18,879 bases of DNA from an uncultured Collinsella sp. (GCA_900551635.1 URWQ01000007.1:1-18879); one strand, 5' to 3'; counted from the stretch's first letter, positions 7,457 through 15,337 are shown. Notes: a model not told the origin generated them from the letters alone. Numbers and translations: made by a program.

Positions 7457-8129
7457 GGACGCCGATGCGCCCGATGCGCGCACCCGTATCATCGAGGCGT
7501 TTTGGGAGCTCATCGAGAACAACAGCATCTTCGAGCTGTCGGTTGGCGAGGTGACCCGCGCCGCCCAGTGCAATCGCGGAACGTTTTACTACTATTTTCA
7601 CGATTTCGATGAACTCGTCGCCATCGCCATAGCCCAGCTGCTGCAGGATAACGAGCTCATCACCGATGCCCTCTGGCATTTTTCGAGCGAGGGCGACCTT
7701 TCGGCGTTCGACCGGCGCGACGTCCGCTGCCTGCTGCGGCGCATCGTCATCACCATGAGGGCGGGTGTCGCCGAGCAGGTCGTGCAGGGCATCCATACGA
7801 TCATCATCGACCGCGTGAGAGAGATCGTCCACCCCGACGGAGAAGAGCTCAAGGCAGATTCGAGCTTTGCGGTGGGCTTTCTGGTCTCGGGCATCATGGG
7901 CTTTGTGATGGCGGTCGGCTTTGCCCGGGAGGGCGGCGAGGAGATAGACCTCGAGCAGCCGGGGGACAGCGCGTGCGCGTACCTGAGGGCGGTCGCCATG
8001 CAGACGGTGGAAACGGTCGCGCAAGTCGAGGGCGTCGATACATCCGAGCTGCTCGAACGCGTCTCCAAGGAGGCCGATGCCTATCGCGCATCGCGTGCGA
8101 CGAGTCCCGACGTGGTGAAAGACGCCTAG
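7440..8129 (+). CDS. TetR-family transcriptional regulator
   Basis: A 229-residue regulator with an N-terminal TetR helix-turn-helix: RTRIIEAFWELIENNS, then LSVGEVTRAAQCNRGTFYYY and FHDFDELVAIA, covering roughly residues 14-65. The remaining helical region would bind a ligand and dimerise; no ligand can be named from sequence. The ATG at 7440 lies inside the last codons of the giant gene (17-nt overlap), so the two are translated together. A GTG at 7431 in the same frame is an alternative start with AGAGG (7422-7426) ahead of it. Gene order and the palindrome at 2947-2967 suggest it represses its own operon, perhaps sensing an acyl-CoA or a redox-linked metabolite (inference). Confidence 0.92.
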   Translation: MARPRKDADAPDARTRIIEAFWELIENNSIFELSVGEVTRAAQCNRGTFYYYFHDFDELVAIAIAQLLQDNELITDALWHFSSEGDLSAFDRRDVRCLLRRIVITMRAGVAEQVVQGIHTIIIDRVREIVHPDGEELKADSSFAVGFLVSGIMGFVMAVGFAREGGEEIDLEQPGDSACAYLRAVAMQTVETVAQVEGVDTSELLERVSKEADAYRASRATSPDVVKDA

Positions 8130-8154
8130 GGTTTCTCTTGCGGGGCGCCTGTCG

Positions 8155-8182
8155 CGCATCGCGCGGTGAGTCCCGCGATGCG
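8155..8182 (+). terminator. GC-rich hairpin after the TetR gene, weak terminator
   Basis: CGCATCGCG (8155-8163) pairs perfectly with CGCGATGCG (8174-8182), with two more G-C pairs inside, 26 nt after the TetR stop. No T run follows, so intrinsic termination would be weak. The left part looks like an imperfect copy of the end of the TetR gene (8084-8109), sharing TCGCGCATCGCG and GAGTCCCG. Confidence 0.4.
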
Positions 8183-8210
8183 GTCATAACCTGCATTCAT
8201 GTGAGCCGGG

Positions 8211-8239
8211 TTTATAGATATTCCTCCAGCTGTTAACAT
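8211..8239 (+). promoter_or_regulatory. Possible clpC promoter
   Basis: TTTATA (8211-8216), a 17-bp spacer and TAACAT (8234-8239) match a housekeeping promoter at four of six positions in each box. The predicted start near 8246 would include the 8263-8290 hairpin in the leader. I saw neither a CtsR heptad repeat nor an HspR (HAIR) inverted repeat, so heat-shock control is not evident. Confidence 0.3.
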
Positions 8240-8262
8240 AGACTACCTGTGGGTAAAGAGAC

Positions 8263-8290
8263 AAAAGCGCCGCCGACGGGCGGGCGTTTT
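8263..8290 (+). terminator. Hairpin with T run in the clpC leader, terminator or attenuator
   Basis: AAAA 8263-8266 pairs with TTTT 8287-8290. Inside it CGCC 8268-8271 pairs with GGCG 8283-8286, then GCC 8272-8274 pairs with GGC 8279-8281, around a GACG loop, with G8267 and G8282 bulged. It may end the TetR operon or attenuate clpC, whose ATG is 31 nt further on. Confidence 0.5.
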
Positions 8291-8321
8291 GATTTCGATG
8301 AACTCATGTAAGGAAACGAGC

Positions 8322-10964
8322 ATGTTAGATAGATTTACCGATCGAGCGCGCAAGGTCATGTCCATGGCCAAGCAGGAGGCGCTCGATCTTCATTCAAATA
8401 AGGTGGGTACCGAGCATCTGCTGCTCGCGCTTGCCAAGGAGGACGAGGGCATTGCCGCCGAGGCACTGCGTTCGCTCGACATCTCCTACGACGACATCAT
8501 GGACACCCTCAAAGAGGTCCAGACCACGGTTCCCGAGCCCAGTGAGGAGACCGAGGCGGCCAAGCTCGCCTTTACGCCGCTCGTCATTAGCGTGATGGAG
8601 CGTTCATTCCGCGTGGCGCGTGAGAACAACCAGACCTACGTGTCGACCGAGCACTTGCTGATCGGCATCGTCGAAGAGGGCAACGGCATGGCCATGGACA
8701 TCCTCATGCGCCTGGGTGTGTCGTCCGCCTCCATCAAAAAGGCTATCGAGAAACTCACCGCCAAGGACCAGGACAAGAAGCGTCCGCTCGCCGGCGCCGG
8801 TGCCGGTCGTCCCGGTGCGGGCCTGCCGTTCTTTAGCGGCTCGGACGCGTCGCAGCAAAAGGGGAGTGGCACCGATACGCTTAAGCAGTTCGCGACCAAC
8901 CTTACGCAGAAGGCGCGCGACGGCGAGCTCGACCCTGTAATCGGTCGCGAAAAGGAAGTCCAGCGCATGATGGAAATTCTTTCGCGCCGCACCAAGAACA
9001 ACCCGCTCATTCTGGGCGACCCCGGCGTGGGCAAGACGGCCATCGTCGAGGGCCTGGCTCAGCAGATTGCAGCCGGCAACGTGCCCGAGAACCTCATGAA
9101 CCAGAATATCTGGACGCTCGACCTGCCGGGCCTCGTGGCGGGTGCCAAGTATCGCGGCGAGTTTGAGGAGCGCCTCAAGAACGTGATTCAGGAGGCCACC
9201 GAAGCCGACGACGTCATCCTGTTTATCGACGAGATGCACACCATCATCGGTGCCGGTTCTGCCGAGGGCTCCATCGACGCGAGCTCCATGCTCAAGCCCG
9301 TGCTCGCGCGCGGCGCCTTCCAGATTATCGGCGCCACCACGGCTGAGGAATTCCGCAAGTACCTCACCAAGGACCCGGCTTTCGAGCGTCGCTTCCAGAC
9401 CATCGACGTCGAGGAGCCGAGCGTCGAGGACACGGTCAAGATCCTGACCGCGCTCAAGCCGCGCTACGAGGAGCACCACCATGTGCGCTATACGCAGGGT
9501 GCTATCGAGGCCGCCGCGAACCTTTCCAACCGCTACATCCAGGATCGCTTTCTGCCCGATAAGGCCATCGACCTCATCGACGAGGCCGGTGCCCGCGCTC
9601 GCATCGCCGCGAATCGCGCGCCCGAGCCGGTGCGTGAGGCCGAGCATCGCATAGAGGAGCTCAAGGCCGCCGCGCAGGAGGCCACCGAGAGCGACGATAT
9701 GAACAAGGCCGCCGAGATCACCGAGCAGCAGAAAGCTGCCGAGATTGAGCTCGCCGAGGCCAAGGCCGCCTGGACGGCCGAGCTCGACGCCAGCCCGCTC
9801 ACCATCGACGTGAGCCAGATCGCCGATATCGTGTCCGTGACTTCGGGCGTGCCGGTGTCCTCGCTTACCGAGAGCGAGAGCCGTCGCCTGCTGCAAGCCG
9901 AAAGCGTGCTCAAGACGCGCATTATCGGTCAGGATGAGGCTGTCGAGGCCGTTGCCAAGGCCGTGCGCCGCAGCCGCTCGCCGCTCAAGGATCCGCGTCG
10001 CCCCGGCGGCAGCTTTATCTTCCTTGGTCCCACCGGCACGGGCAAGACCGAGCTCGCCAAGACGCTCGCCGAGTACCTCTTTGGCAGCAAGGATGCACTC
10101 ATCAGCTTCGACATGTCCGAGTTCGGTAGCGAGTTCGAGGTCTCCAAGCTCATCGGTAGCCCTCCGGGTTACGTCGGTCACGACGAGGGCGGCCAGCTCA
10201 CCAAGGCCGTTCGTCGCCACCCGTACTCGGTCGTGCTGTTCGACGAGATCGAGAAGGCGCACCCCGATATCTTCAACATCTTGCTGCAGGTGCTGGAGGA
10301 GGGCCGCCTGACCGATAGCCAGGGCAAGACGGTCGACTTCCGCAACACCGTGATCATCATGACGTCCAACGTGGGCGCCCGCGAGATCGCGCAGGATGCG
10401 AGCGTTGGCTTTGGCACCACCGGCGAGCAGGGCCTCACCTCGAGTGAGATCAAGGGCCGTGCGATGGGCGAGCTCAGGCGCCTGTTCCGCCCCGAGCTGC
10501 TCAACCGTATCGACGATATTGTGGTGTTCCAGAAGCTCTCGGGCGAGAACCTGACTAAGATTGCGCACCTGCTGGTGGACGATCTGCGCCAGCGCCTGAT
10601 CGCTAATGGCATGAACATCAAGCTTACCGATGCGGCCTACGACAAGATCGTGGCCGAGGGTACCGACCTCACCAACGGCGCGCGCCCTCTGCGTCGTGCC
10701 ATCCAAAAGCTCATCGAGGATCCGCTGTCCGAGGAGCTGCTGGCCGGCGAGTGGGGCGAGGGCGATACCGTCCTGTGCGACGTGGTCGACGGCAAGTTTG
10801 TCTTTAGCCACGGCACGGGCGAGATTCCGGCACCGCGTCCGGCGGGCACGCTCGGTGGCGATACCGCTCCGGCGGTGCCGCACACCGGAAACGCCGCGCC
10901 TGTGAGCAGTGGCGTGAGCTCGGGCCCCGGCGGCATGATGCAAGCCGGTTCCGGCGCGCTGTAG
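8322..10964 (+). CDS. clpC: ATP-dependent Clp protease ATP-binding subunit ClpC
   Basis: An 880-residue class I Clp/Hsp100 unfoldase that feeds substrates to ClpP in the cytoplasm. Residues 1-145 are the double Clp_N repeat. The first AAA+ domain has Walker A GDPGVGKT (232-239) and Walker [10 protein letters not shown] (298-306). A UVR-type coiled middle region lies near 425-485. The second AAA+ domain has GPTGTGKT (569-576) and [11 protein letters not shown] (637-647), and VGF (695-697) is the ClpP-docking tripeptide. The C-terminal 45 residues form a Gly/Pro/Ala-rich tail. The ATG at 8322 follows AAGGAA (8310-8315); an in-frame TTG at 8289 starts inside the leader hairpin and is rejected. 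ctsR, mcsA and mcsB, which precede clpC in many Firmicutes, are absent. Confidence 0.97.
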   Translation: MLDRFTDRARKVMSMAKQEALDLHSNKVGTEHLLLALAKEDEGIAAEALRSLDISYDDIMDTLKEVQTTVPEPSEETEAAKLAFTPLVISVMERSFRVARENNQTYVSTEHLLIGIVEEGNGMAMDILMRLGVSSASIKKAIEKLTAKDQDKKRPLAGAGAGRPGAGLPFFSGSDASQQKGSGTDTLKQFATNLTQKARDGELDPVIGREKEVQRMMEILSRRTKNNPLILGDPGVGKTAIVEGLAQQIAAGNVPENLMNQNIWTLDLPGLVAGAKYRGEFEERLKNVIQEATEADDVILFIDEMHTIIGAGSAEGSIDASSMLKPVLARGAFQIIGATTAEEFRKYLTKDPAFERRFQTIDVEEPSVEDTVKILTALKPRYEEHHHVRYTQGAIEAAANLSNRYIQDRFLPDKAIDLIDEAGARARIAANRAPEPVREAEHRIEELKAAAQEATESDDMNKAAEITEQQKAAEIELAEAKAAWTAELDASPLTIDVSQIADIVSVTSGVPVSSLTESESRRLLQAESVLKTRIIGQDEAVEAVAKAVRRSRSPLKDPRRPGGSFIFLGPTGTGKTELAKTLAEYLFGSKDALISFDMSEFGSEFEVSKLIGSPPGYVGHDEGGQLTKAVRRHPYSVVLFDEIEKAHPDIFNILLQVLEEGRLTDSQGKTVDFRNTVIIMTSNVGAREIAQDASVGFGTTGEQGLTSSEIKGRAMGELRRLFRPELLNRIDDIVVFQKLSGENLTKIAHLLVDDLRQRLIANGMNIKLTDAAYDKIVAEGTDLTNGARPLRRAIQKLIEDPLSEELLAGEWGEGDTVLCDVVDGKFVFSHGTGEIPAPRPAGTLGGDTAPAVPHTGNAAPVSSGVSSGPGGMMQAGSGAL

Positions 10965-10989
10965 GGCGTGGCGACAATTTGATACGCGC

Positions 10990-11022
10990 AATCGAGGCGC
11001 TCCGGAAAGGGCGCCTCGATTT
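10990..11022 (+). terminator. Terminator after clpC
   Basis: AATCGAGGCGC (10990-11000) pairs perfectly with GCGCCTCGATT (11011-11021) around a 10-nt loop. The T tract is short (ATTTG), so termination may be incomplete. It lies 26 nt after the clpC stop. Confidence 0.7.
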
Positions 11023-11105
11023 GTAGAGCTGCGGAAGTTGTGACCGTTACGCTATGCGGTCCACCGTTAGCCGATGATGCGAGGGCGCTCGGCGTTTTCG
11101 ACTGG

Positions 11106-11134
11106 TTTATGCACGCAAAGTCTGGGAATATACA
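11106..11134 (+). promoter_or_regulatory. Possible pepD promoter
   Basis: TTTATG (11106-11111) and TATACA (11129-11134) are separated by exactly 17 bp, 45 nt before the pepD ATG. The -10 is a fair match and the -35 is poor. Confidence 0.3.
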
Positions 11135-11178
11135 AGTCGCATGTCTTACCGTCTAACCAGTTGCGCCAAGGAGGCACC

Positions 11179-11886
11179 ATGGACTACAAGATTACCGGCT
11201 ACGAGCCCGCCCAGCTGTTCCATTTCTTTGAGGAGGTCAGCGCGATCCCCCGTGGGTCTGGCAACGAGAAGGGCATCAGCGATTTTCTGGTCGCGTTTGC
11301 CAAGGAGCGCGGTCTCGATGTGTATCAGGACGAGGTCTACAACGTCATCATTCGCAAGCCCGCATCTGCCGGCGCCGAGAATGCCCCGACCGTAATGCTG
11401 CAGGGCCACATCGATATGGTGTGCGACAAACTGGGCTCCGTTGAGCACGACTTTACGACTGATGGTATCGACTTGGTCGTCAAGGACGGCGTCCTCACCG
11501 CTAACGGCACCACTCTGGGTGCCGACAACGGTATCGCCGTCGCTCTGATGCTCACTGTTCTCGATGACGATTCGATTGTTCACCCCGCCCTCGAGTGCGT
11601 GTTCACCACCGACGAGGAGACCGGCCTGGTTGGCGCCGAGACGCTCGACAAGTCCCAGATCAGCGCCCGCACCATGATCAACCTCGACTCCGAGGAGGAG
11701 GGCGTTGCCACCGTCAGCTGCGCCGGCGGCGTCGTCGTTACCTACACCTGCCCCATCGTGCGCGAGCACAAGACCGGTAGCACCCTCACGCTCGACATTT
11801 CCGGTCTGTTGGGCGGCCACTCCGGCAGTGATATCAACCTGGAGCGCGGCAACGGAAACCTCATCATGGCTCGCATCATCGACTGA
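11179..11886 (+). CDS. pepD: PepD N-terminal part (metal-binding half)
   Basis: A 235-residue fragment whose ATG follows a textbook AAGGAGG (11168-11174). It carries HIDMVCDK (77-84), GADNGIAVA (114-122) and TTDEETGLVGA (143-153), which supply most of the di-zinc site, and LDSEEEG (169-175). It stops at GHSGSDINLERGNG plus 11 residues, in the middle of the inserted lid domain. Alone it lacks the last metal ligand and the dimer-forming part, so it is unlikely to be active unless joined to the second fragment. Confidence 0.8.
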   Translation: MDYKITGYEPAQLFHFFEEVSAIPRGSGNEKGISDFLVAFAKERGLDVYQDEVYNVIIRKPASAGAENAPTVMLQGHIDMVCDKLGSVEHDFTTDGIDLVVKDGVLTANGTTLGADNGIAVALMLTVLDDDSIVHPALECVFTTDEETGLVGAETLDKSQISARTMINLDSEEEGVATVSCAGGVVVTYTCPIVREHKTGSTLTLDISGLLGGHSGSDINLERGNGNLIMARIID

Positions 11887-12632
11887 TGGTCGCCGGTGAG
11901 CCCGCCATCGTCAGCTTCAACGGCGGCACCAAGGACAACGCCATCAACCGTGAGTGCAAGGCCGTTCTGGTCTATGCCGATCACGCTGCCGCCGAGGCCG
12001 CGGCCGAGATCGCCCGTGGCATCATCGCCGACGTCACTGCCGAGCTCGAGGTCTTCGACCCCGGCTTTACCTGCACTGTCGAGATTGCCGACGACGCCGA
12101 GGTCGAGGCCATGGACCAGAAGTCCGCGCTTGCCCTCATCCGCGCCCTGCGTCTTGCCCCTAACGGCGTGATTCGCCGCAACGTCGCCACCGACGGTTCT
12201 GTCGAGGTTTCCTCCAACATCGGTGTGGTTGCCACCTCTGACGACGAGGTCAAGATCATGCTGTCCCCGCGCTCCTCGATCACCTCGCTGCAGAACGAGT
12301 TCAAGGACCGCCTGCAGACGCTGGCCGATGTCCTGGGCTTCGACGCCAAGTTTGAGTTCGAGTATCCCGGCTGGAGCTATGCCGAGCATTCGCCGGTTCG
12401 CGACGTCTTTGTCGAGAGCTATCGCGAGCTCTTTGGCTCCGAGCTGCGCATCGAGTCCATTCACGCCGGCCTTGAGTGCGGCCTGTTTGCCGAGGCCCTG
12501 CACGGCCTGGACGCCATCGCCGTGGGCCCGACGCTCTCCGATGTCCACACCCCGGACGAGAGCATGGAGCTCGCTTCTGCCGAGCGCTTCTACGAGCTGC
12601 TCATCGACGTCCTCAAGCGCCTCGCTGCGTAA
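11886..12632 (+). CDS. pepD: PepD C-terminal part
   Basis: A 248-residue fragment in the -1 frame relative to the first. The ATG overlaps the first fragment's stop by one base (TGATG), an arrangement that permits reinitiation, though no Shine-Dalgarno site is obvious. It contains the rest of the lid or dimerisation domain, then IHAGLECG (192-199) and DVHTPDE (219-225), whose histidines match the substrate- and metal-binding histidines of PepD. It ends at TAA before a strong terminator. Confidence 0.75.
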   Translation: MVAGEPAIVSFNGGTKDNAINRECKAVLVYADHAAAEAAAEIARGIIADVTAELEVFDPGFTCTVEIADDAEVEAMDQKSALALIRALRLAPNGVIRRNVATDGSVEVSSNIGVVATSDDEVKIMLSPRSSITSLQNEFKDRLQTLADVLGFDAKFEFEYPGWSYAEHSPVRDVFVESYRELFGSELRIESIHAGLECGLFAEALHGLDAIAVGPTLSDVHTPDESMELASAERFYELLIDVLKRLAA

Positions 12633-12687
12633 AGGTCGCGCTAGCAGCAGTTCGAGCCACGTGCTAGCAGATTGCAAATGACATTAC

Positions 12688-12735
12688 GAGAGGGGGCATC
12701 CGAGCTTTTGCGACGGGTGCCCCCTCTCTTCTTTT
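12688..12735 (+). terminator. Terminator between convergent pepD and hipA
   Basis: GAGAGGGGGCA (12688-12698) pairs perfectly with TGCCCCCTCTC (12718-12728). The stem continues as TCCG 12699-12702 with CGGG 12714-12717, and is followed by the T-rich TTCTTTT. It serves pepD. The minus-strand side lacks a T run, so it is weaker for hipA. Confidence 0.85.
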
Positions 12736-12758
12736 GGGAAATGGGAGATTACGGACAC

Positions 12759-14063
12759 CTAGCCCATATCCGCCTTGATGAGGTCGAGGGTGCGCTGGCA
12801 GTTTTCGCAGACGGGGCCGAGCATATGCTCGCGCAGGTCCGCCATGCCGGGCAGGTCGGCGTATTCGTCCATGACCTCTTCCATGCAAATGGGTACCTCG
12901 TAGGCGAGGTCCATCATGGTCGCAAAGCAAAACTTCTCGGATAGCCCGGCATCGGTGAGCGCCGCCTCCAGCGCGGGGTCGCCCATACCGTAGTATCGGC
13001 GGATAGCGCCTGGGCCGATGCGCCCCACACGATTTTCGCCGCCAACGCTCATGGCAAGGCGCGCTCGGCGGCGCATACGTTCGTATGCCAGCCCCGATGC
13101 AACGTCATACATACGAGCCGTCATAGCTGTGCCGCCGTTTCCAAGAAGCAGGGAATAGTTCTTCGCATGCGCGTCCGGTGCGCCGATGATGGCGTTAAAG
13201 AAAAGTATCTGCGTAAACAGATACAGGTTAAGTTGATGGTGGCTCGTATTGACGAGGAGTTCCTGAATATCGCGTGCGGTCGGGCCGCCGTCTGCCGTGT
13301 ACTTTTGAGCGGGCATCACTCCAAGAGCCTGACAGAGGTCTTCTTGGTGTAGACGCATGATTGTTCCGTCTTTGACTTTCACGCGGTCATATCGCTCAAC
13401 AATGAGGGCGGGTTCGTCCTCAAATAAGCGATACTCAACGTTCGCCGTTGCGATACCCGCGCGCTGGGCGCTTTTCATGCAGACAAACTCATTAAGAGCC
13501 TCAAGGTTAAATCCGATGACGCCATTTTTGAAAATATGCGTCGTGGGCGAGGAGCCCACGCATTCGCACCAGCGACCGTCTATGAGTGCGAGAGCGAACT
13601 TGCCCTGATTGCCTCCAAGTGACCAACTTTCATCTAGGCCCATCCACGATGCATTGCGGTCATCTCTGATTGACTTGAGTCGCAGTGCAATCTCGTGATC
13701 GCCTATAGGGCGGTATTCGCTGGTGCGATGCAAGACGGCGTTGACGTCTTCTTCGGCGCAAAACTGCACTCCACCCGGACAGTCAAGTCCGATATGGCTG
13801 AGTAGCGCAACGGCATTGTTGGGTCTAACGTCGAATTCGGCAGCAATCGCCTTTCGCTGATCCTCGCTGTCGGGTAGAAGACCAAACAAGTACGGATTCA
13901 TGACCTGTTGGCCGTATGTGCGATTTGATATGGGAATGTTGGTCGATAGGGCTGGCCCGTCATAATCTTGATCGTAGACAAAACTGACTAGACCGCTCTC
14001 ATCTTGCATGAGCGTTCCTGCGGGTACGCCGCAAATAATAGTCCGAAGCGTTTTTCTGGCCAT
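12759..14063 (-). CDS. hipA: HipA-family serine/threonine kinase toxin
   Basis: A 434-residue HipA-like kinase. HipA of E. coli phosphorylates glutamyl-tRNA synthetase and causes dormancy; the target here is unknown. Residues 1-105 are the N-terminal HipA domain (NPYLFGLLPDSEDQR, 56-70). The kinase part has SLGGNQGKFAL (148-158), where S148 lines up with the autophosphorylated Ser of E. coli HipA, PTTHIFK (173-179), VERYDR (222-227), LHQEDLCQALG (238-248), the catalytic GAPDAHAKN (294-302, with D297 and N302) and metal-binding MYDVAS (318-323, D320). All expected catalytic residues are present. The ATG at 14063 lies 3 nt after the hipB stop with AAGGGAG ahead of it, so the pair is one operon with antitoxin first. 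Codon and base use is visibly less GC-rich than clpC or disA, suggesting transfer. Confidence 0.92.
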   Translation of the reverse strand: MARKTLRTIICGVPAGTLMQDESGLVSFVYDQDYDGPALSTNIPISNRTYGQQVMNPYLFGLLPDSEDQRKAIAAEFDVRPNNAVALLSHIGLDCPGGVQFCAEEDVNAVLHRTSEYRPIGDHEIALRLKSIRDDRNASWMGLDESWSLGGNQGKFALALIDGRWCECVGSSPTTHIFKNGVIGFNLEALNEFVCMKSAQRAGIATANVEYRLFEDEPALIVERYDRVKVKDGTIMRLHQEDLCQALGVMPAQKYTADGGPTARDIQELLVNTSHHQLNLYLFTQILFFNAIIGAPDAHAKNYSLLLGNGGTAMTARMYDVASGLAYERMRRRARLAMSVGGENRVGRIGPGAIRRYYGMGDPALEAALTDAGLSEKFCFATMMDLAYEVPICMEEVMDEYADLPGMADLREHMLGPVCENCQRTLDLIKADMG

Positions 14064-14066
14064 TGG

Positions 14067-14537
14067 CTATCTCCCTTCGGGCTTGGTTTGGGCAGATGCG
14101 CTTGTGGCAATCGAGACTCCGAGATTGGACATGGCGAAATCGGCGAAGGCCTTGTCGTAGAGCTCGGACGTAAAGGGGGCGTCTGCAAGAACCGGAATGG
14201 CGGCGCAGCGACGGTGGCTATGAGAGGGACGTTGAACGTGATGGCACCTGGGGGTGCTACAAGGTTGCAAATCGGCATGCGGGGCGTCGACTGGTTGCTC
14301 GTTATTCGTTTTGGCGATATCCCCTTGAGCGGCGAGCGCCAGTCCGAGAGCATTGAAGATTGCCAACAGCTTGTCGAGTCGAATGCCGGTGGCGTCTCCT
14401 AGCTCGAGCGATGCGAGCAGACGCTCCGAAACACCGGCCTTTTTGGCGAGGGCGGCACGGGTGAGACCCTGAGTCTCGCGTGCCTGGCGCACGTAGATGC
14501 CAGCTTGGCGCGGTGTGGTGATGGGAAGGGTATCCAC
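14067..14537 (-). CDS. hipB: HipB-like antitoxin with Cro/C1 helix-turn-helix
   Basis: A 156-residue DNA-binding antitoxin. Residues about 12-70 form a Cro/C1-type HTH (VRQARETQGLTRAALAKKAG, then VSERLLASLELGDATGI). The C-terminal end, SELYDKAFADFAMSNLG (124-140), looks like a normal conserved tail, perhaps contacting HipA. Between them residues about 85-115 are odd, rich in H, R, C and P (RCHHVQRPSHSHRRC), while another frame over the same bases reads as ordinary protein; see findings. The start is GTG (14535-14537) with GGAGA ahead; an in-frame TAG just upstream (14547-14549) rules out a longer form. Three TGCA-N6-TGCA sites lie immediately upstream and are the likely operators for autorepression. 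Confidence 0.85.
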   Translation of the reverse strand: MDTLPITTPRQAGIYVRQARETQGLTRAALAKKAGVSERLLASLELGDATGIRLDKLLAIFNALGLALAAQGDIAKTNNEQPVDAPHADLQPCSTPRCHHVQRPSHSHRRCAAIPVLADAPFTSELYDKAFADFAMSNLGVSIATSASAQTKPEGR

Positions 14538-14550
14538 GGCGATCTCCTAA

Positions 14551-14595
14551 CGTGCAGACTTTTGCATATCAGTATGACATGCAAAAGTCTGCACG
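14551..14595. promoter_or_regulatory. hipBA operator, 17-bp perfect inverted repeat
   Basis: CGTGCAGACTTTTGCAT (14551-14567) and its exact complement ATGCAAAAGTCTGCACG (14579-14595) flank an 11-nt spacer. Each arm is itself a TGCA-N6-TGCA site (14553-14566 and 14580-14593). The position directly upstream of hipB fits HipB autorepression. The promoter probably lies within or between the arms; CATACT on the minus strand (14572-14577) is a possible -10. Confidence 0.8.
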
Positions 14596-14605
14596 AATAG
14601 GCATT

Positions 14606-14622
14606 ATGCAAAACTCTGCATG
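14606..14622. promoter_or_regulatory. Third hipBA operator half-site
   Basis: ATGCAAAACTCTGCATG matches the right arm of the main operator at 15 of 17 positions and again has the form TGCA-N6-TGCA (14607-14620). Its centre is 27 bp from the second site, the same distance as between the first two. Confidence 0.7.
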
Positions 14623-14661
14623 AGACTCCTACATTGACGTTGGCTTATGAGAGGCGTTTTT

Positions 14662-15240
14662 TTATATCGCGAGGATTCCGAGGTGCTCAAGCAAGATCTT
14701 AAGCCCGATGAGGGTGAGCACGACGCCGCCCACGATGGTGGCGGGTTTTTCGTAGCGCGCGCCAAAGGTGTGGCCGATCGCTACGCCGGCGACGGAGAAG
14801 ATAAACGTTGTGATGCCGATAAGCGATACAGCGGGAACGATGTCAACCGAGAGCGCCGCAAATGAGATGCCCACGGCCAGGGCGTCGATTGAGGTGGCGA
14901 TGGCGAGGATCAGGTACTCGCCCAGGTCAATCTTTTCGGCATCCTTGCCGTCGCCTTCATCCTCGTCCTCGGTAAAGGCCTCCCACAGCATTTTGCCGCC
15001 GATGAAGGCCAAAAGGATAAAGGCGATCCAGTGGTCGATGGGTCCGATGATGCCCATGAATTGACTGCCGAGCGCCCATCCGATTACGGGCATGCCGGCC
15101 TGAAAGCCGCCAAAGAACAGGCCGAGCACTACGGCGGCCTTAAGGTTGATCTTCTTCATGCCAAGGCCCTTGCAGATGGAAACGGCAAAGGCGTCCATCG
15201 AAAGGCCAACGGCGAGCAACGCGAGCTCTGCGAGTCCCAT
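14662..15240 (-). CDS. mntP: Manganese efflux pump MntP
   Basis: A 192-residue membrane protein of the MntP (YebN, DUF204) family, which exports Mn(II). It has about six membrane segments in two related halves. Each half carries a conserved acidic motif within a helix: LSMDAFAVS (13-21) and TSIDALAVG (116-124), the aspartates being required in the family. An acidic loop, EDEDEGDGKDAEK (91-103), separates the halves. The ATG at 15240 follows GAGGGAG on the minus strand; the frame stays open upstream to 15411, but that stretch is the riboswitch, not protein. Expression should be switched on by Mn(II) through the leader. No terminator is obvious between mntP and hipB (14538-14661), so some readthrough into hipBA is possible. 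Confidence 0.95.
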   Translation of the reverse strand: MGLAELALLAVGLSMDAFAVSICKGLGMKKINLKAAVVLGLFFGGFQAGMPVIGWALGSQFMGIIGPIDHWIAFILLAFIGGKMLWEAFTEDEDEGDGKDAEKIDLGEYLILAIATSIDALAVGISFAALSVDIVPAVSLIGITTFIFSVAGVAIGHTFGARYEKPATIVGGVVLTLIGLKILLEHLGILAI

Positions 15241-15292
15241 AGTCTGGCTCCCTCTCTGCGGGCGAACCCGCGTGTACTTCTGCCGGGGGAGC

Positions 15293-15337
15293 AAAAAAGA
15301 CCCGTGGCGTACGCGTTGCGCGCACAGCCACGAGTCT
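15293..15337 (-). terminator. Riboswitch-controlled terminator of mntP
   Basis: On the minus strand AGACTCGTGGC (15337-15327) pairs with GCCACGGGTCT (15308-15298), including one G-U pair, followed by six T (15298-15293). The 5' arm contains the 3' strand of riboswitch stem P1 (15334-15330), so the two folds exclude each other. Confidence 0.85.

Larger units (their letters stand above)
11179..12632 (+). pseudogene. pepD: pepD, aminoacyl-histidine dipeptidase, split by a frameshift
   Basis: Two abutting reading frames together encode one M20-family Xaa-His dipeptidase (PepD, which cleaves carnosine-type and other dipeptides with two zinc ions). The first ends at a TGA (11884-11886) after MARIID; the second starts with ATG 11886-11888 and continues the family sequence at VAGEPAIVSFNGG. 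Combined length, about 485 residues, equals that of E. coli PepD. Re-reading one base (GAC then CTG ATG) restores the chain, so a single base is missing here. Metal and catalytic residues are present across both parts: H77, D79, D116, E146, E147 and D170 in the first, and the HTPDE histidine (H221) in the second. It may be a true mutation, a sequencing error or a coupled reinitiation. Confidence 0.85.

Noticed and set aside
4994..7573. 859-codon open frame on the minus strand opposite the giant gene
   Set aside because: High-GC codon bias keeps the opposite strand open. The product has biased R/H/A/L composition with no recognisable domain, and the plus strand encodes a clear protein.
8289..8321. 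TTG start extending ClpC by 11 residues
   Set aside because: It begins in the leader hairpin; the family start [11 protein letters not shown] has AAGGAA at the right distance.
8604..10991. 795-codon open frame on the minus strand opposite clpC
   Set aside because: Same shadow effect; clpC on the plus strand is unambiguous.
11074..11178. 35-residue N-terminal extension of PepD
   Set aside because: It runs through the likely promoter, and AAGGAGG directly precedes the ATG at 11179.
11742..12677. 311-codon minus-strand frame opposite the second half of pepD
   Set aside because: Shadow; the plus strand matches PepD throughout.
12688..12735. Possible transposon end or attachment site between pepD and hipA
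   Set aside because: The inverted repeat is followed by a T-rich tract and sits between convergent genes, so a terminator explains it; no target duplication or integrase is present.
14647..14865. 72-codon plus-strand frame opposite mntP
   Set aside because: Shadow of the mntP C-terminal half; no support of its own.
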